Source of the DNA: an uncultured Amphritea sp.
Lineage (GTDB): Bacteria > Pseudomonadota > Gammaproteobacteria > Pseudomonadales > Balneatricaceae
DNA length: 64,000 bases
Reading direction: 5' to 3'
Assembly (NCBI RefSeq): GCF_937127095.1
Contig: NZ_CAKZLP010000066.1
Location: 107,209-171,208 of the forward strand
Shown here piece after piece: positions 1-8,912 of the stretch. The notes under the pieces were generated by a model. That model was not told where the DNA came from. It made no database searches and saw only the letters and a program-made list of their open reading frames with translations. How positions within the stretch are numbered: the first letter of the stretch is position 1; every line of letters begins with the position of its first letter. The translations under genes and the position numbers were made by a program.

Positions 1-1
1 T

Positions 2-889
2 ATTGAGGGGCCTGTCAGTGATAAACTGCGTGTGTCTGTGCGTCCGGTCGCCAATAATTTTGATCGCACCAGCATCTCGATGCAGCATATCCGGGTTGCT
101 CAGGATCAGAAAGATCAGCCTGTGAACTGGACTGCTGACGCTGCAGATGTGGGTTATAAGACCGATATGATGTTTGAGATGCTGCGCTACCTGAGTAAAT
201 CAAGCAGTAATGCGAACGGCAGCCTCAGTATGAAGGAGCTCAAGCGCCAGCATAATGATCAGCCTCAGATGGGGCGTGACTCCAAGGGCTTCCCTGCGCT
301 GAAGATTACGGTGCCGGTTGATCAGGCCTGGGGGCAGATCAATAAGGCTATCGATAACACGACTCTGGATGTGGGGACACGTGATCAGCAAACCGGTGTG
401 ATCTATATGACGTACACCACTTCGACGCCGTTTGAAGATACCGAAACAATGGGTTTCTTTGAGTGGCTGCACTCTGATCGTAAATCGTTTAGCTTTGATA
501 CCGGTCGCGTAGGTGAGGTCTTAGGTTTCGGTGGAGGCGAAAAAGTAACTGATGGTCCTTCATACAGCTCAAAGCAGTATGCGATTGCCGAAGGTGATCA
601 AACGGTAGCTGGTGCGGCTGATCAGTACAGCATTGAGGGTGATTCTGATGCAGCCAACAGCAATGGTTATAAAATCTGGTTTGCAGGTAGAGTTATCTAT
701 GTGTTCGGTAGCGAACAGGATGGCGTCTATAATAATGAATCAGGTAAATTTGAGCATGTTGGTCAGTACCAGCTGCATATGAACCGGACCGCTAACGGAG
801 TGTTTTTGACGGTTAAAACACCGGATGGTTTATCTGCACCCGCGGTGATTGCGGATGAGATCCTTTGGGAGATCAAAGATAAGATCTGA
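2..889 (+). CDS. bamC: Outer membrane protein assembly factor BamC (5' truncated by window edge)
   Basis: This is the C-terminal part of the BamC lipoprotein of the beta-barrel assembly (BAM) complex at the inner face of the outer membrane. The reading frame is open from base 2, so the start codon, signal peptide and lipobox lie outside the window. Two helix-grip-like segments can be aligned by eye to E. coli BamC: one around KLRVSVRP, and one around FPALKITVPVDQAWGQINKA, followed by an acidic MTYTTSTPFEDTE stretch. Low overall conservation is normal for BamC. The gene ends just before a hairpin terminator. The usual neighbour dapA would lie upstream, off the window. The assignment rests on the pattern of the two domains, not on a catalytic motif. 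Confidence 0.82.
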   Translation: MEGPVSDKLRVSVRPVANNFDRTSISMQHIRVAQDQKDQPVNWTADAADVGYKTDMMFEMLRYLSKSSSNANGSLSMKELKRQHNDQPQMGRDSKGFPALKITVPVDQAWGQINKAIDNTTLDVGTRDQQTGVIYMTYTTSTPFEDTETMGFFEWLHSDRKSFSFDTGRVGEVLGFGGGEKVTDGPSYSSKQYAIAEGDQTVAGAADQYSIEGDSDAANSNGYKIWFAGRVIYVFGSEQDGVYNNESGKFEHVGQYQLHMNRTANGVFLTVKTPDGLSAPAVIADEILWEIKDKI

Positions 890-930
890 ATGTCTAGCCT
901 GGGCTGAACCCGGTTGATAGATTTGTGATG

Positions 931-961
931 AAAGGGCCTTCTTTATAGCGGGCCTTTTTTT
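931..961 (+). terminator. Terminator after bamC
   Basis: An imperfect stem AAGGGCC/GGGCCTT with one G-G mismatch and an 11-nt loop is followed by a run of T. It separates bamC from the dehydrogenase gene. Confidence 0.65.
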
Positions 962-1037
962 ATATGAACTTATTTGATTCGGGTTCTTTGATTATTCAGA
1001 AGCCTGGTTTTATTTAAGGAATTGGGAGTAAATAGCG

Positions 1038-1991
1038 ATGAAAGCCGTATTTCTTGATCTGAATAGTCTGGACTGTGATGACCTTAATCTTGCAGCATTA
1101 GAAGCAGAATTCAGCAGTTTCACGCGATATCCGGCGACTGCTCCCAAGCAGGTAGCAGGGCGAATAGCGGGTGCTGATGTGGTTATTGTGAATAAAGTGG
1201 TTCTGGACAGAGAGACTCTGTCTGCCGCTACTCAGCTGAAGCATATCTGTATCGCTGCAACCGGCACGAATAATGTTGACCTGCAGACAGCTTCTGAACT
1301 GGGTATCAGTGTGTCTAACTGTCAGGCCTATGGAACGGCTTCTGTTTCGCAGCATGTTATGGCGTTGATGCTGGCGCTGCATACAAATCTGATCCCTTAT
1401 AATGAAGCCGCTCGTAATGGTAAATGGGCCCGTTCTGAACAGTTCTGCCTGCTGGATTATCCGATTCAGGAACTCAGCGGTAAGACATTGGGGATTGTGG
1501 GTTATGGCAATCTGGGGGCCGGGGTTGCGCAATTGGCGGGGGCATTCGGTATGAATGTCGTGATCGCTCAGCGCATCGGTGGTGATACCGTTGGTGGTCG
1601 GCTTGCATTGGCGGAACTGTTGCCGCAGGTTGATGTGCTCAGTTTACACTGTCCGCTCACAGAGGAGACTCGGGACCTGATTGATGCGAATGCCATTGAT
1701 CAGATGAAAACCGGCGCCTTTCTGATTAACGCTTCCCGTGGCGGTATCGTCAATGAGAACGATCTGGCTGATGCTTTGCGTCGGGGTAAACTTGCCGGTG
1801 CGGCAACTGACGTGCTCAGTGAAGAACCCCCGGTGAATGGCAATCCGTTGCTGGCAGACGATATTCCCAATCTGATTATTACGCCTCACAGTGCCTGGGG
1901 GAGTGTACAGGCGCGGCAGCGGATTGTTGATCAGGTCACTGAAAGTATTGCCGGGTTTAAGCGCGGCGAGATGATCCGTCAGGTCAATTAA
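1038..1991 (+). CDS. D-2-hydroxyacid dehydrogenase (glycerate dehydrogenase/hydroxypyruvate reductase type)
   Basis: NAD(P)H-dependent cytoplasmic enzyme of the D-isomer-specific 2-hydroxyacid dehydrogenase family, 317 residues. Seen in the sequence: the Rossmann motif GIVGYGNLGAGVA around residue 155, the NASRGGIVNE block carrying the substrate-binding Arg near 230, the GAATDVLSEEPP block carrying the conserved Glu, and TPHSAWGS with the catalytic His near 282. The N-terminal half has the usual ATGTNNVD motif. The overall form is closest to HprA-type hydroxypyruvate/glyoxylate reductases, but D-lactate or other 2-oxoacids cannot be excluded. It appears to be a single-gene unit with GGGAGTAA upstream of the ATG, and it converges on the rluA/rlmD pair. 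Confidence 0.85.
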   Translation: MKAVFLDLNSLDCDDLNLAALEAEFSSFTRYPATAPKQVAGRIAGADVVIVNKVVLDRETLSAATQLKHICIAATGTNNVDLQTASELGISVSNCQAYGTASVSQHVMALMLALHTNLIPYNEAARNGKWARSEQFCLLDYPIQELSGKTLGIVGYGNLGAGVAQLAGAFGMNVVIAQRIGGDTVGGRLALAELLPQVDVLSLHCPLTEETRDLIDANAIDQMKTGAFLINASRGGIVNENDLADALRRGKLAGAATDVLSEEPPVNGNPLLADDIPNLIITPHSAWGSVQARQRIVDQVTESIAGFKRGEMIRQVN

Positions 1992-1999
1992 AGCGGGCG

Positions 2000-2638
2000 T
2001 CAAAAGGGCACCGGCGAGCTAAACGATAACGCCTCACCGGTGACCGGATGGCTGAAGCTAAGGGTTTGAGCATGCAGTAGTAAACGTTCTGAACGGGCGA
2101 TCTGCTCCGGCCCGGCATAAAATCGGTCGCCCAGAATCGGGTGACCCATAAACTGCATATGTACCCGGAGTTGATGCGAGCGGCCCGTAATTGGGGTGAG
2201 TTCTATCCGGGAGGCATCATTCAGAGTCTCAAGCACCCGCCAGTGGGTTTGCGCTGATTTGCCCTGTTCATGATCAATAATTTGTAGTGGCCGGTTGTCC
2301 CAGTCACAACGCATCGGCTGATCGATTGTGCCGTTTTCCTGATGAAGTAAGCCAGCCACTATCGCCTGATAGGTTTTAGCGGTTTTTCTATCCTGAAACT
2401 GAATACTCAGATGTCGATGGCTGGCCGCGTTCAACGCCAGCACCATCAACCCTGAGGTTGCATAATCAAGTCGATGTACAATTCTGGCGGTTGGAAACGA
2501 CAGCTGAACTCTGCTCCAGAGGCAGTCCTGTTTATCTTCGCCGCGGCCCGGCACTGAAAGCAAGTCTGCGGCCTTATTTACGACGACAATCTCATCGTCA
2601 GCGAAGAGGAGATCCCTGTCATCGATTGCGACAATCAT
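2000..2638 (-). CDS. rluA: RluA-family dual-specificity tRNA/23S rRNA pseudouridine synthase
   Basis: Pseudouridine synthase that isomerises uridine in 23S rRNA (position 746) and in tRNA (position 32) in E. coli. The 212-residue product carries the RluA catalytic block HRLDYATSG with the nucleophilic Asp, the LLSVPGRG motif typical of RluA itself rather than RluC/D, a CDWDNRP motif, and the C-terminal PITGRSHQLRVHM block. It lacks an S4 domain, as RluA does. The ATG at 2638 is chosen over longer in-frame starts because the family begins close to this Met and because the gene then starts 1 nt after the rlmD stop, implying translational coupling. Confidence 0.88.
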   Translation of the reverse strand: MIVAIDDRDLLFADDEIVVVNKAADLLSVPGRGEDKQDCLWSRVQLSFPTARIVHRLDYATSGLMVLALNAASHRHLSIQFQDRKTAKTYQAIVAGLLHQENGTIDQPMRCDWDNRPLQIIDHEQGKSAQTHWRVLETLNDASRIELTPITGRSHQLRVHMQFMGHPILGDRFYAGPEQIARSERLLLHAQTLSFSHPVTGEALSFSSPVPF

Positions 2639-2639
2639 T

Positions 2640-4034
2640 TCAGCGACTGATACCCTTGCCGTTAAACAGTTTCTTCTTCTGTGATTTTTTCTTGCCGCGA
2701 ACAAACAGTGCCATCGATTCGACATGATGGGTTTGTGGGAACATATCCATCACCAGAAATTCCTGCAAACTGTATCCTTCTTCATTCAGCAGTTGGCTAT
2801 CCCGTGCAAGGGCACCCGGGTTGCAAGAGATATAAAGAATCAGTTCGGGTTTGAGGCTGCAGATCTGCGGGATCAGTGAGGCGGCTCCGGTACGGGGCGG
2901 GTCGATAATAATCTTGCTATAGCCCTGTTTGAACCACTGCAGTCCCTTCAGATCATCAGCCAGGTTGGCGCAAAAGAAACGACAGTTATCCAGCTGGTTT
3001 TGCAGGGCATTACGTTGCGCCTGTTGCACCATGCTCATGCTTCCCTCAACCCCGGTTACCGATGCGCCGGAGTGTGCCACTGGCAGGGAGAAATTGCCCA
3101 GGCCGCAGAACATATCGAGTACCCGGTCCTCAGCTTTCAGGTTCAGTAACTGGCAGGCTTTGCTGATCATCTGCTGGTTGATGGCTGCATTCACCTGAAT
3201 AAAGTCGCCAGGGCAGAACTCCAGCACCTGATCACCTAACTGATAGCTCGCTAGCTGAGCAGGGGCCTCGCTCTGCTCAGATTCGATAATGTGGTATTGC
3301 AGACTCAAGGAATAATGATCGGCAAGTGCGGTGAAAATCTCCAGATGCTGCTCGGTTAATGGCCGTTTCAGTCGTAGTGACAGATAGCCGCCCTGATCGC
3401 CAAGGTTTACATCAAGCTGGGTGATGTATCTGATATCGCCGCTGTCTCTTAGACCGTTCCTCACCTGGCTGAAGATATCGCTGACCCGTGAGTCCAGTAC
3501 CGCACAGCTATCGATCTGGGTCAGCAGGTTGCTGCCGCGACGACGAAAACCAACGATGGGTTCTCCATCCGCAAGCTGGTTGATGCCGATACGGGCGCTG
3601 CGCCGGTAGTTCCAGCTGGTAGCGGTTAGTGCAGTGGAGATGCTGACGGGCTTTGTATGACCTATTCGCTCAAGCTGTTCGAGAGCCTGAGTTTGTTTCA
3701 GCTCCAGCTGTGCCTGGTTGTCCAGATGCTGCAGATCACAGCCGCCGCACTGTTGATAATGAGGGCAGACTGGTTCGATGCGGTGGCTGGAGGGGCTAAT
3801 AACAGAATCGGTGTGTCCCTGGTAGAAACGGGATTTCTCTTCGGTCAGTCGTGCCAGAACTTGTTCTCCGGGCAGTGCATTAGTGATGAATGCCGTTTTG
3901 CCCTGATAGCGACCGACCCCTCTGCCATCATAGCTGAGGGAGCTGATATTCAGCTCTACCGGCTCAACGGGTAAAGGGTGCGACGGCCTGCGGGCCGGAG
4001 GCTGTTTTATAGTGCGGGAACTGTTCGGTTTCAT
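2640..4034 (-). CDS. rlmD: 23S rRNA (uracil-1939-C5)-methyltransferase RlmD
   Basis: SAM-dependent methyltransferase that makes m5U1939 in 23S rRNA. The 464-residue protein has an N-terminal TRAM domain (about residues 25-80), a [4Fe-4S] cluster motif CPHYQQCGGCDLQHL plus a downstream Cys, the SAM-binding MFCGLGNFSLP motif, DPPRTGA, and the catalytic-Cys block YISCNPGALARD. The basic N-terminal tail is rich in Pro and Arg. It is the first gene of a two-gene unit with rluA, so two 23S rRNA U-modifying enzymes are co-expressed. The TRAM and Fe-S features separate it from TrmA and RlmC, the latter being shorter. Confidence 0.95.
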   Translation of the reverse strand: MKPNSSRTIKQPPARRPSHPLPVEPVELNISSLSYDGRGVGRYQGKTAFITNALPGEQVLARLTEEKSRFYQGHTDSVISPSSHRIEPVCPHYQQCGGCDLQHLDNQAQLELKQTQALEQLERIGHTKPVSISTALTATSWNYRRSARIGINQLADGEPIVGFRRRGSNLLTQIDSCAVLDSRVSDIFSQVRNGLRDSGDIRYITQLDVNLGDQGGYLSLRLKRPLTEQHLEIFTALADHYSLSLQYHIIESEQSEAPAQLASYQLGDQVLEFCPGDFIQVNAAINQQMISKACQLLNLKAEDRVLDMFCGLGNFSLPVAHSGASVTGVEGSMSMVQQAQRNALQNQLDNCRFFCANLADDLKGLQWFKQGYSKIIIDPPRTGAASLIPQICSLKPELILYISCNPGALARDSQLLNEEGYSLQEFLVMDMFPQTHHVESMALFVRGKKKSQKKKLFNGKGISR

Positions 4035-4231
4035 GTGCTTCTCCTGACGAAGGGCGGATTCTACCAGTGCGGGGGGATTAAAGCATCCTGACGGAGCATT
4101 ACATCGGCCCGTAAAGCCTATTCAGCAGATGAGCCTGCCGCTAAAACGTGTTTTTCTGACTAAATGCTTCATCGGATTGGGGGGCAGGGTATAAAATGAG
4201 CCTAATTTCTTCCAATTATCAGAGTCGATCT

Positions 4232-5215
4232 ATGTCACAGGAACACCCGTTTGCACCCTTTGTACGAATTCTTGGTAAAGGTAAACAAGGCTCGCGCTCC
4301 CTGACTCAGGCGGAAGCCCGTGAAGCGATGGAGATGATTCTGGATGGACAGGTTGAGCCTGAACAACTGGGCGCATTTCTGATGCTGCTGCGGGTTAAAG
4401 AGGAGTCGCCGGAAGAGTTAGCTGGTTTTATTGAGGCGGTCCGCGGACGTTGTGGCGCCCCCCAGGCTTTAACCGTCGATCTGGACTGGTCAACTTATGC
4501 GGGTAAGAAGCGTCAGCTACCCTGGTTTATTCTTGTCGCACTTCTATTAGCTGAAAATGGTATTCGTGTGTTTATGCATGGTGCCAAAGGGCATACACCG
4601 GGCCGAATTTATACCGAAGACTGTCTGGCGCTATTTGGTATTGATTTTTGTACCAATTGGGATGAGGTGAGTGAATCACTGGACACTACTCAGTTCGCGT
4701 TTATGCCAATTGCGATGCTCAGCCCGGAGATGAGTAGGATTATCAACCTGCGGCCGGTGCTGGGGCTGCGTTCGCCGGTACATACTCTGTGTCGACTGAT
4801 TAATCCGCTGCTGGCAAAGCACACGGTGGATGGCGTATTTCACCCTGCTTACGGTCCTATGCATCAGAAAACGGCTCAGCTACTTGGCGTTGAGAACGGC
4901 CTGACGATTAAAGGCGATGGCGGTGAAGCCGAGGTAAAGCCCGACGCCGAATGCGATCTACAGTGGACCCGCGGTAGCGACTACAGTACCTCCCAATGGG
5001 GCCGGTACTATCCCCGTCGCCTGGTTAAACAGGATCTGGATACTGCTGATCTGTTGGGACTGTGGCGCGGTAAAACAGCGGATGAGTACGGCGAAGGTGC
5101 CGTTATCTCAACCCTTGCGCTGATACTTAAATTGTTAAACAAAGCGGATAACGATGCCGCCTGCTTCTCGCTGGCAGAACAGATGTGGCAGAGTAGGGAT
5201 AAGGAGCGGTATTAA
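4232..5215 (+). CDS. ybiB: YbiB/TrpD2-type glycosyltransferase-fold nucleic-acid-binding protein
   Basis: Protein with the anthranilate phosphoribosyltransferase fold (glycosyl transferase family 3). E. coli YbiB (TrpD2) of this family is a nucleic-acid-binding protein rather than a Trp enzyme. Seen: an N-terminal helical domain with FVRILGKGKQGSRSLT and GAFLMLLRVKEESPEE, then the phosphoribosyltransferase-like core with RPVLGLRSPVHTL and IKGDGGEAEVKP. The expected pyrophosphate-binding motif of true TrpD is degenerate, and no trp genes are nearby. An in-frame ATG at 4196 would add 12 residues. The ATG at 4232 is preferred because family similarity begins here and a TATAAA-like box lies just before 4196. 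Confidence 0.85.
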   Translation: MSQEHPFAPFVRILGKGKQGSRSLTQAEAREAMEMILDGQVEPEQLGAFLMLLRVKEESPEELAGFIEAVRGRCGAPQALTVDLDWSTYAGKKRQLPWFILVALLLAENGIRVFMHGAKGHTPGRIYTEDCLALFGIDFCTNWDEVSESLDTTQFAFMPIAMLSPEMSRIINLRPVLGLRSPVHTLCRLINPLLAKHTVDGVFHPAYGPMHQKTAQLLGVENGLTIKGDGGEAEVKPDAECDLQWTRGSDYSTSQWGRYYPRRLVKQDLDTADLLGLWRGKTADEYGEGAVISTLALILKLLNKADNDAACFSLAEQMWQSRDKERY

Positions 5216-5235
5216 TTCGTAGCTCGAACGTCACA

Positions 5236-5267
5236 AACGAGCAACGAGCAACGAGCAACGAGCAACG
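5236..5267. repeat. 7-bp tandem repeat (AACGAGC), 4.6 copies
   Basis: Four perfect copies of AACGAGC (5236-5263) plus a partial fifth copy lie in the 57-bp gap between ybiB and the convergent antiporter gene. The unit length is not a multiple of three and no reading frame covers it. A hairpin is not evident. Confidence 0.9.
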
Positions 5268-5272
5268 TCGCC

Positions 5273-6442
5273 TCAATCCCTTCTCAGCTTGTCCGATACG
5301 GCAATTGGGCTGGGGAAGTTGAAGATTACGATATAGGTTGATAGCAGGAAGGTCAGGATCGCGGTGGCCTGAATAACGTGAGAGGCTTCCTGTCCGATCA
5401 TCGCTGCGCTGGTGGCCATGTAGGCGATCAGCAGTGAGAATTCACTGATCTGGCCCAGACGGAAGCCTACTTCCCAGGCCAGTTTATTGCTCTCACTGAT
5501 GCTCTGTAACAGAAAGCGGAACACGATCGGTTTGATCACCAGCACCAGAATCGCCAGTATCAATGCCGGGATAATGATCTGTCCCAGCAGCCCGAGGTTA
5601 AAGCTGGCGCCGATGGAGAAAAAAAACAGAATCAGGAAAAAGTCCCGTAACGGCTTCAGACTGGTGGCGATGTACTGGGCAATAGGACTGGTTGCAAGAC
5701 TGACGCCGGCGATAAATGCGCCAATTTCAGCAGACAGGCCTACCGCGTGCGCCAGTTCGGCTAAGCCGAGGCACCAGCCAATCGCTACCAGGAAGATATA
5801 CTCATGAAAACGATCGAATTTTTGTATCAGCGGTAGCAGTATATACCTGACAAAGAGCAGGGCGCCGCCGATGATGAGAGGTAAGGCAACGGCTGTTTTG
5901 AGGAAAGTCATCAGTTGGCTGGCGCCATTCTCACCGCTGTTAAGAAACAGCAGCACCAGAATCGCTATAACGTCTTGTAGTAGCAGTAAACCCACCACCA
6001 GTTCGCCGGTATGCTTGTGATGTAGCACCGTCGTTGGGAGCAATTTGATACCAATGATAGTACTGGAGAACATCAAAGCGACACCGATAATGATCGCTTC
6101 AGTGCGGGTAAAACCGAAGGCGATACCCACGCTATAACCAATAGCCATAAAAATAATGGCGCTGAAAATGGCCACCAGGGTGGCTTTTTTAAGCATATGG
6201 GCCAGGTGGCCTGGCTGCATATCCAGCCCCAGCAGGAATAACAAAAAGATGATGCCCACATGGGAGATATCTGCCAGTAGGGCGGTGTCCTGTATAAAAC
6301 TATAGCCATAAGGCCCCAGCGCCGCGCCCAGCACGATGTAGGCGACCAGCAGTGGTTGGCGGGTATAGAGAGCCACAGAGGCCAGCACGGCGGCCCCGGT
6401 AAAAATAAGAAAAAATGAGAAAACCAGGCTCTGTTGCATCAT
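5273..6442 (-). CDS. CPA2-family cation:proton antiporter, membrane domain only
   Basis: Inner-membrane monovalent cation/H+ exchanger of the CPA2 (KefB/GerN-like, Na_H_Exchanger) family. At 389 residues it has about 12-13 hydrophobic segments, including the N-terminal LLVAYIVLGAALGPYG motif and GLSAEIGAFIAGVSLATSP, which carries the conserved acidic residue of the transport core. It lacks the C-terminal TrkA-N (RCK) domain found in KefB/KefC, so it is a short, probably unregulated version. The physiological cation (Na+ or K+) cannot be told from sequence. Two consecutive ATGs open the frame; the first is used. It forms a monocistronic or loosely linked unit with the MATE gene on the same strand. 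Confidence 0.88.
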   Translation of the reverse strand: MMQQSLVFSFFLIFTGAAVLASVALYTRQPLLVAYIVLGAALGPYGYSFIQDTALLADISHVGIIFLLFLLGLDMQPGHLAHMLKKATLVAIFSAIIFMAIGYSVGIAFGFTRTEAIIIGVALMFSSTIIGIKLLPTTVLHHKHTGELVVGLLLLQDVIAILVLLFLNSGENGASQLMTFLKTAVALPLIIGGALLFVRYILLPLIQKFDRFHEYIFLVAIGWCLGLAELAHAVGLSAEIGAFIAGVSLATSPIAQYIATSLKPLRDFFLILFFFSIGASFNLGLLGQIIIPALILAILVLVIKPIVFRFLLQSISESNKLAWEVGFRLGQISEFSLLIAYMATSAAMIGQEASHVIQATAILTFLLSTYIVIFNFPSPIAVSDKLRRD

Positions 6443-6522
6443 AGCGTTAGGCGAAATCCGGTAAGTTAGGGCTCGGGAGGTCAGGTGAAACCAATCGATA
6501 TATCAACCTTAGTCTAACCAAT

Positions 6523-7917
6523 CTATATGCGTATATGAACCCAGTTTCCCCGCTTCCAGATATAAATAAAGATAAGGGATGATCCGGCCCGATGAAACAC
6601 CTGTAATAGCCAGATGCCTGTGAGGCCATAGCCTAACCAGGGGCCTATCACCCAGGCCAGCGGGAGATAGAAACCCCACTGGCTCAGTGTGGTGATAAGC
6701 ATCACTTCCCGGTTAGCGCCCGCACCCAGCAGTGCCTGGGTTAATACGATAGCGGCTGCATCCAGGCAGATAGCCAGGCATGTCAGCATTAACGGTGTAT
6801 GTGCCGCATTAACGGCCTGATCTGTGGCCAGAAACAACCTGAGTATCGGGTCGGGGAAAAGCCACATTGGCAGGCTGAGCAATAGCATGATCAGGGTGGC
6901 GGTAATGATAACATCCCAGCCCCAGCGGCTTGCCAGCGTGGGATTGTGTTGCCCCAGTGAGTGGCTGACCAGGGTGGTTGCCGCGACTCCCAGGCCGACG
7001 CCCGGCAGAATCAGAAGTAACGCCAGATTGATCAGTACATGTCCGATTGCTTGTTGCGCAGTCCCCAGTAAACCGATGATCCAGAAAAGTACCACGATCG
7101 CTGCGGCAAAAAAGAACTGTTGAATTGAGTGAGGAATCGCCAGGCGAAGGATTGATGCTAATCCGGCCCTGTCAGCCAGACTGAAGCAAAACAGGCCTTT
7201 ATTAACCGCGGATGGCAGTGTTACCAGTGCAAATAATAGTGCTCCGATGTACAGCGAGATCGTTGTTCCCAGTCCCGCGCCGGGTGCGCCCATCGCCGGA
7301 AACCCCAGATAGCCAAAGATCAGAAGATAGCTAATCAGAATATTCAGAATCTGGACTGCAAGCAAAATGCGCAGATAAACCATCGGCCGATTGGTACCAT
7401 TCCAGTAGCCGCGAAAACTTAGATTCAGGCCGACCGCCAGTAACGCCAGTATACGGTATTTGAAGTACTCATCCGCAATGGTCTGCGCCTGGATATCGTC
7501 ACTCATCAGAGCGATAAGCCACTCGGCGTTGATAAAAAAAAGAATAGTCAGCGGAATCGCTATGATAAAGGCCAGGATTATTCCCCAGCTAAGGGGGGTA
7601 GCGATTTCGTCAGACAGGTTTTGCCCGCGGCGGCGGGCGACCAGTGCCTGTACTCCGGATGACAGTCCCAGAATCAGACTGATAGCGAGAAAATTGAGAT
7701 AGCCGCCGATACCCACTCCGGCCAATGCGGTTTCACCCAGGCGGCCCACCATTGCAGCATCGACAAGGTTGAGAATACTTTGTGATAACATACCGCCAAT
7801 GATGGGCAGGCCCAGGGCTAGAATGGTTCGAAAGCGCTGCGGGCGGTTCAAAAAGACAGTTTCCTTTGGCCGGAATCGATGGATGAATGGCTGTCTGAAT
7901 GTTGTGAAGTCAGCCAC
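6523..7917 (-). CDS. MATE family efflux transporter
   Basis: Multidrug/toxin extrusion family inner-membrane exporter of 464 residues with 12 predicted membrane segments in two MatE repeats. The first repeat starts at ILALGLPIIGGMLSQSILNLVDAAMVGRLG, a typical MATE N-terminal signature, and GIGGYLNF follows. The second repeat starts near LRLAIPHSIQQFFFAAA. Drug exchange for Na+ or H+ is known for the family; the substrate here is unknown. The start ATG lies 132 bp from the divergent nfuA gene. The sequence is closer to the DinF-like branch than to NorM by its short loops, but this is a weak inference. Confidence 0.88.
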   Translation of the reverse strand: MADFTTFRQPFIHRFRPKETVFLNRPQRFRTILALGLPIIGGMLSQSILNLVDAAMVGRLGETALAGVGIGGYLNFLAISLILGLSSGVQALVARRRGQNLSDEIATPLSWGIILAFIIAIPLTILFFINAEWLIALMSDDIQAQTIADEYFKYRILALLAVGLNLSFRGYWNGTNRPMVYLRILLAVQILNILISYLLIFGYLGFPAMGAPGAGLGTTISLYIGALLFALVTLPSAVNKGLFCFSLADRAGLASILRLAIPHSIQQFFFAAAIVVLFWIIGLLGTAQQAIGHVLINLALLLILPGVGLGVAATTLVSHSLGQHNPTLASRWGWDVIITATLIMLLLSLPMWLFPDPILRLFLATDQAVNAAHTPLMLTCLAICLDAAAIVLTQALLGAGANREVMLITTLSQWGFYLPLAWVIGPWLGYGLTGIWLLQVFHRAGSSLIFIYIWKRGNWVHIRI

Positions 7918-8049
7918 AAAGGTGTAAAACGGGGCAGTTTAACAGAATTGAAAAGGCGATGTTCCGGATAATAGCTGAGCAATTTACTCGGGATTAGAAA
8001 GCGTGTATCCTGAAAGCCATATTGAGAGAGTGATTTAACAGGAATTTTG

Positions 8050-8643
8050 ATGAATATTACCGTAACTGAATCAGCCGAAACCTACCTTGCTGAGCTGCTG
8101 GAGAAGCAGAATGTTGAAGGTATTGCTGTGCGGATGTTCGTAACCCAGCCGGGTACGCCTTACGCTGAAACCTGTCTGGCTTACTGCCGTCCCGAAGAAG
8201 TTGTAGAAGACGACGTAGTGATGCCGAAGGAGAAATTGAAGTTTTACTTCGAGAAAACCAGTTTACCCTATCTGGAAGAAGCAACGGTTGATTTCGCCAC
8301 TGATCGCATGGGTGGGCAGTTGACGATTAAAGCGCCGAACGCCAAAGTGCCTAAGGTCTCTGATGATAGTCCGATGGATGAGCAGATTAACTATATTCTC
8401 TACTCTGATATCAACCCGGGTCTGTCATCCCATGGTGGTGAAGTGAAACTGATTGAGCTGGTCGAAGAGCAGGCAGGTCATATTGCTATCCTGCAGTTTG
8501 GTGGTGGTTGCCAGGGGTGCAGTGCCGTTGATATGACGCTTAAAGACGGTGTTGAAAAAACCCTGGTAGAGCGGATTAAGGGCCTTGTGGGTGTGCGGGA
8601 TGTGACTGATCACACCGTCACCGATAACGCCTATTACAAATAA
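8050..8643 (+). CDS. nfuA: Fe/S biogenesis protein NfuA
   Basis: Carrier of [4Fe-4S] clusters to client enzymes, important under oxidative stress or iron limitation. The 197-residue product has a degenerate A-type (IscA-like) N-terminal domain followed by a Nfu domain. The cluster-binding CxxC is seen in GGGCQGCS at Cys154 and Cys157. The ATG at 8050, with AGGA 6 nt upstream, is used rather than the TTG three bases earlier. The gene is closed by a strong terminator and is transcribed divergently from the MATE gene. Length and architecture match E. coli NfuA (191 residues). Confidence 0.95.
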   Translation: MNITVTESAETYLAELLEKQNVEGIAVRMFVTQPGTPYAETCLAYCRPEEVVEDDVVMPKEKLKFYFEKTSLPYLEEATVDFATDRMGGQLTIKAPNAKVPKVSDDSPMDEQINYILYSDINPGLSSHGGEVKLIELVEEQAGHIAILQFGGGCQGCSAVDMTLKDGVEKTLVERIKGLVGVRDVTDHTVTDNAYYK

Positions 8644-8660
8644 GGCATTATGGTTTCAGG

Positions 8661-8685
8661 AAGCCCGGCATGTCCGGGCTTTTTT
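8661..8685 (+). terminator. Terminator after nfuA
   Basis: Perfect AGCCCGG/CCGGGCT stem with a short loop, followed by six T. Confidence 0.88.
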
Positions 8686-8804
8686 AATGAAAAAACAGAA
8701 GCCATAACAATACCCACCATTTTGATACGTTGTTACCCTTCGGGCGAACTGATATAACGCTATTTAATGGTTTTACATTTTTATGTAACTTTTATTGTGG
8801 TGTG

Positions 8805-8832
8805 CTTGTATTTTGCTGTCTAAGCCCCATTT
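8805..8832 (+). promoter_or_regulatory. Sigma-32 (RpoH) heat-shock promoter of lon
   Basis: CTTGTAT at 8805-8811 and CCCCATTT at 8825-8832 are separated by 13 bp. This is an excellent fit to the sigma-32 consensus CTTGAAA-(11-16)-CCCCATnT. Transcription would start near 8840, about 70 nt before the lon ATG. lon is a classical RpoH regulon member, which supports the call. Confidence 0.82.
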
Positions 8833-8912
8833 ATCAGTAAGAACGATATGTCGTACAGTCCGTAACTGCTGTATCTCCCGCAGTTTCTTTCGAAAAAGGA
8901 GTAAGGTCCATT

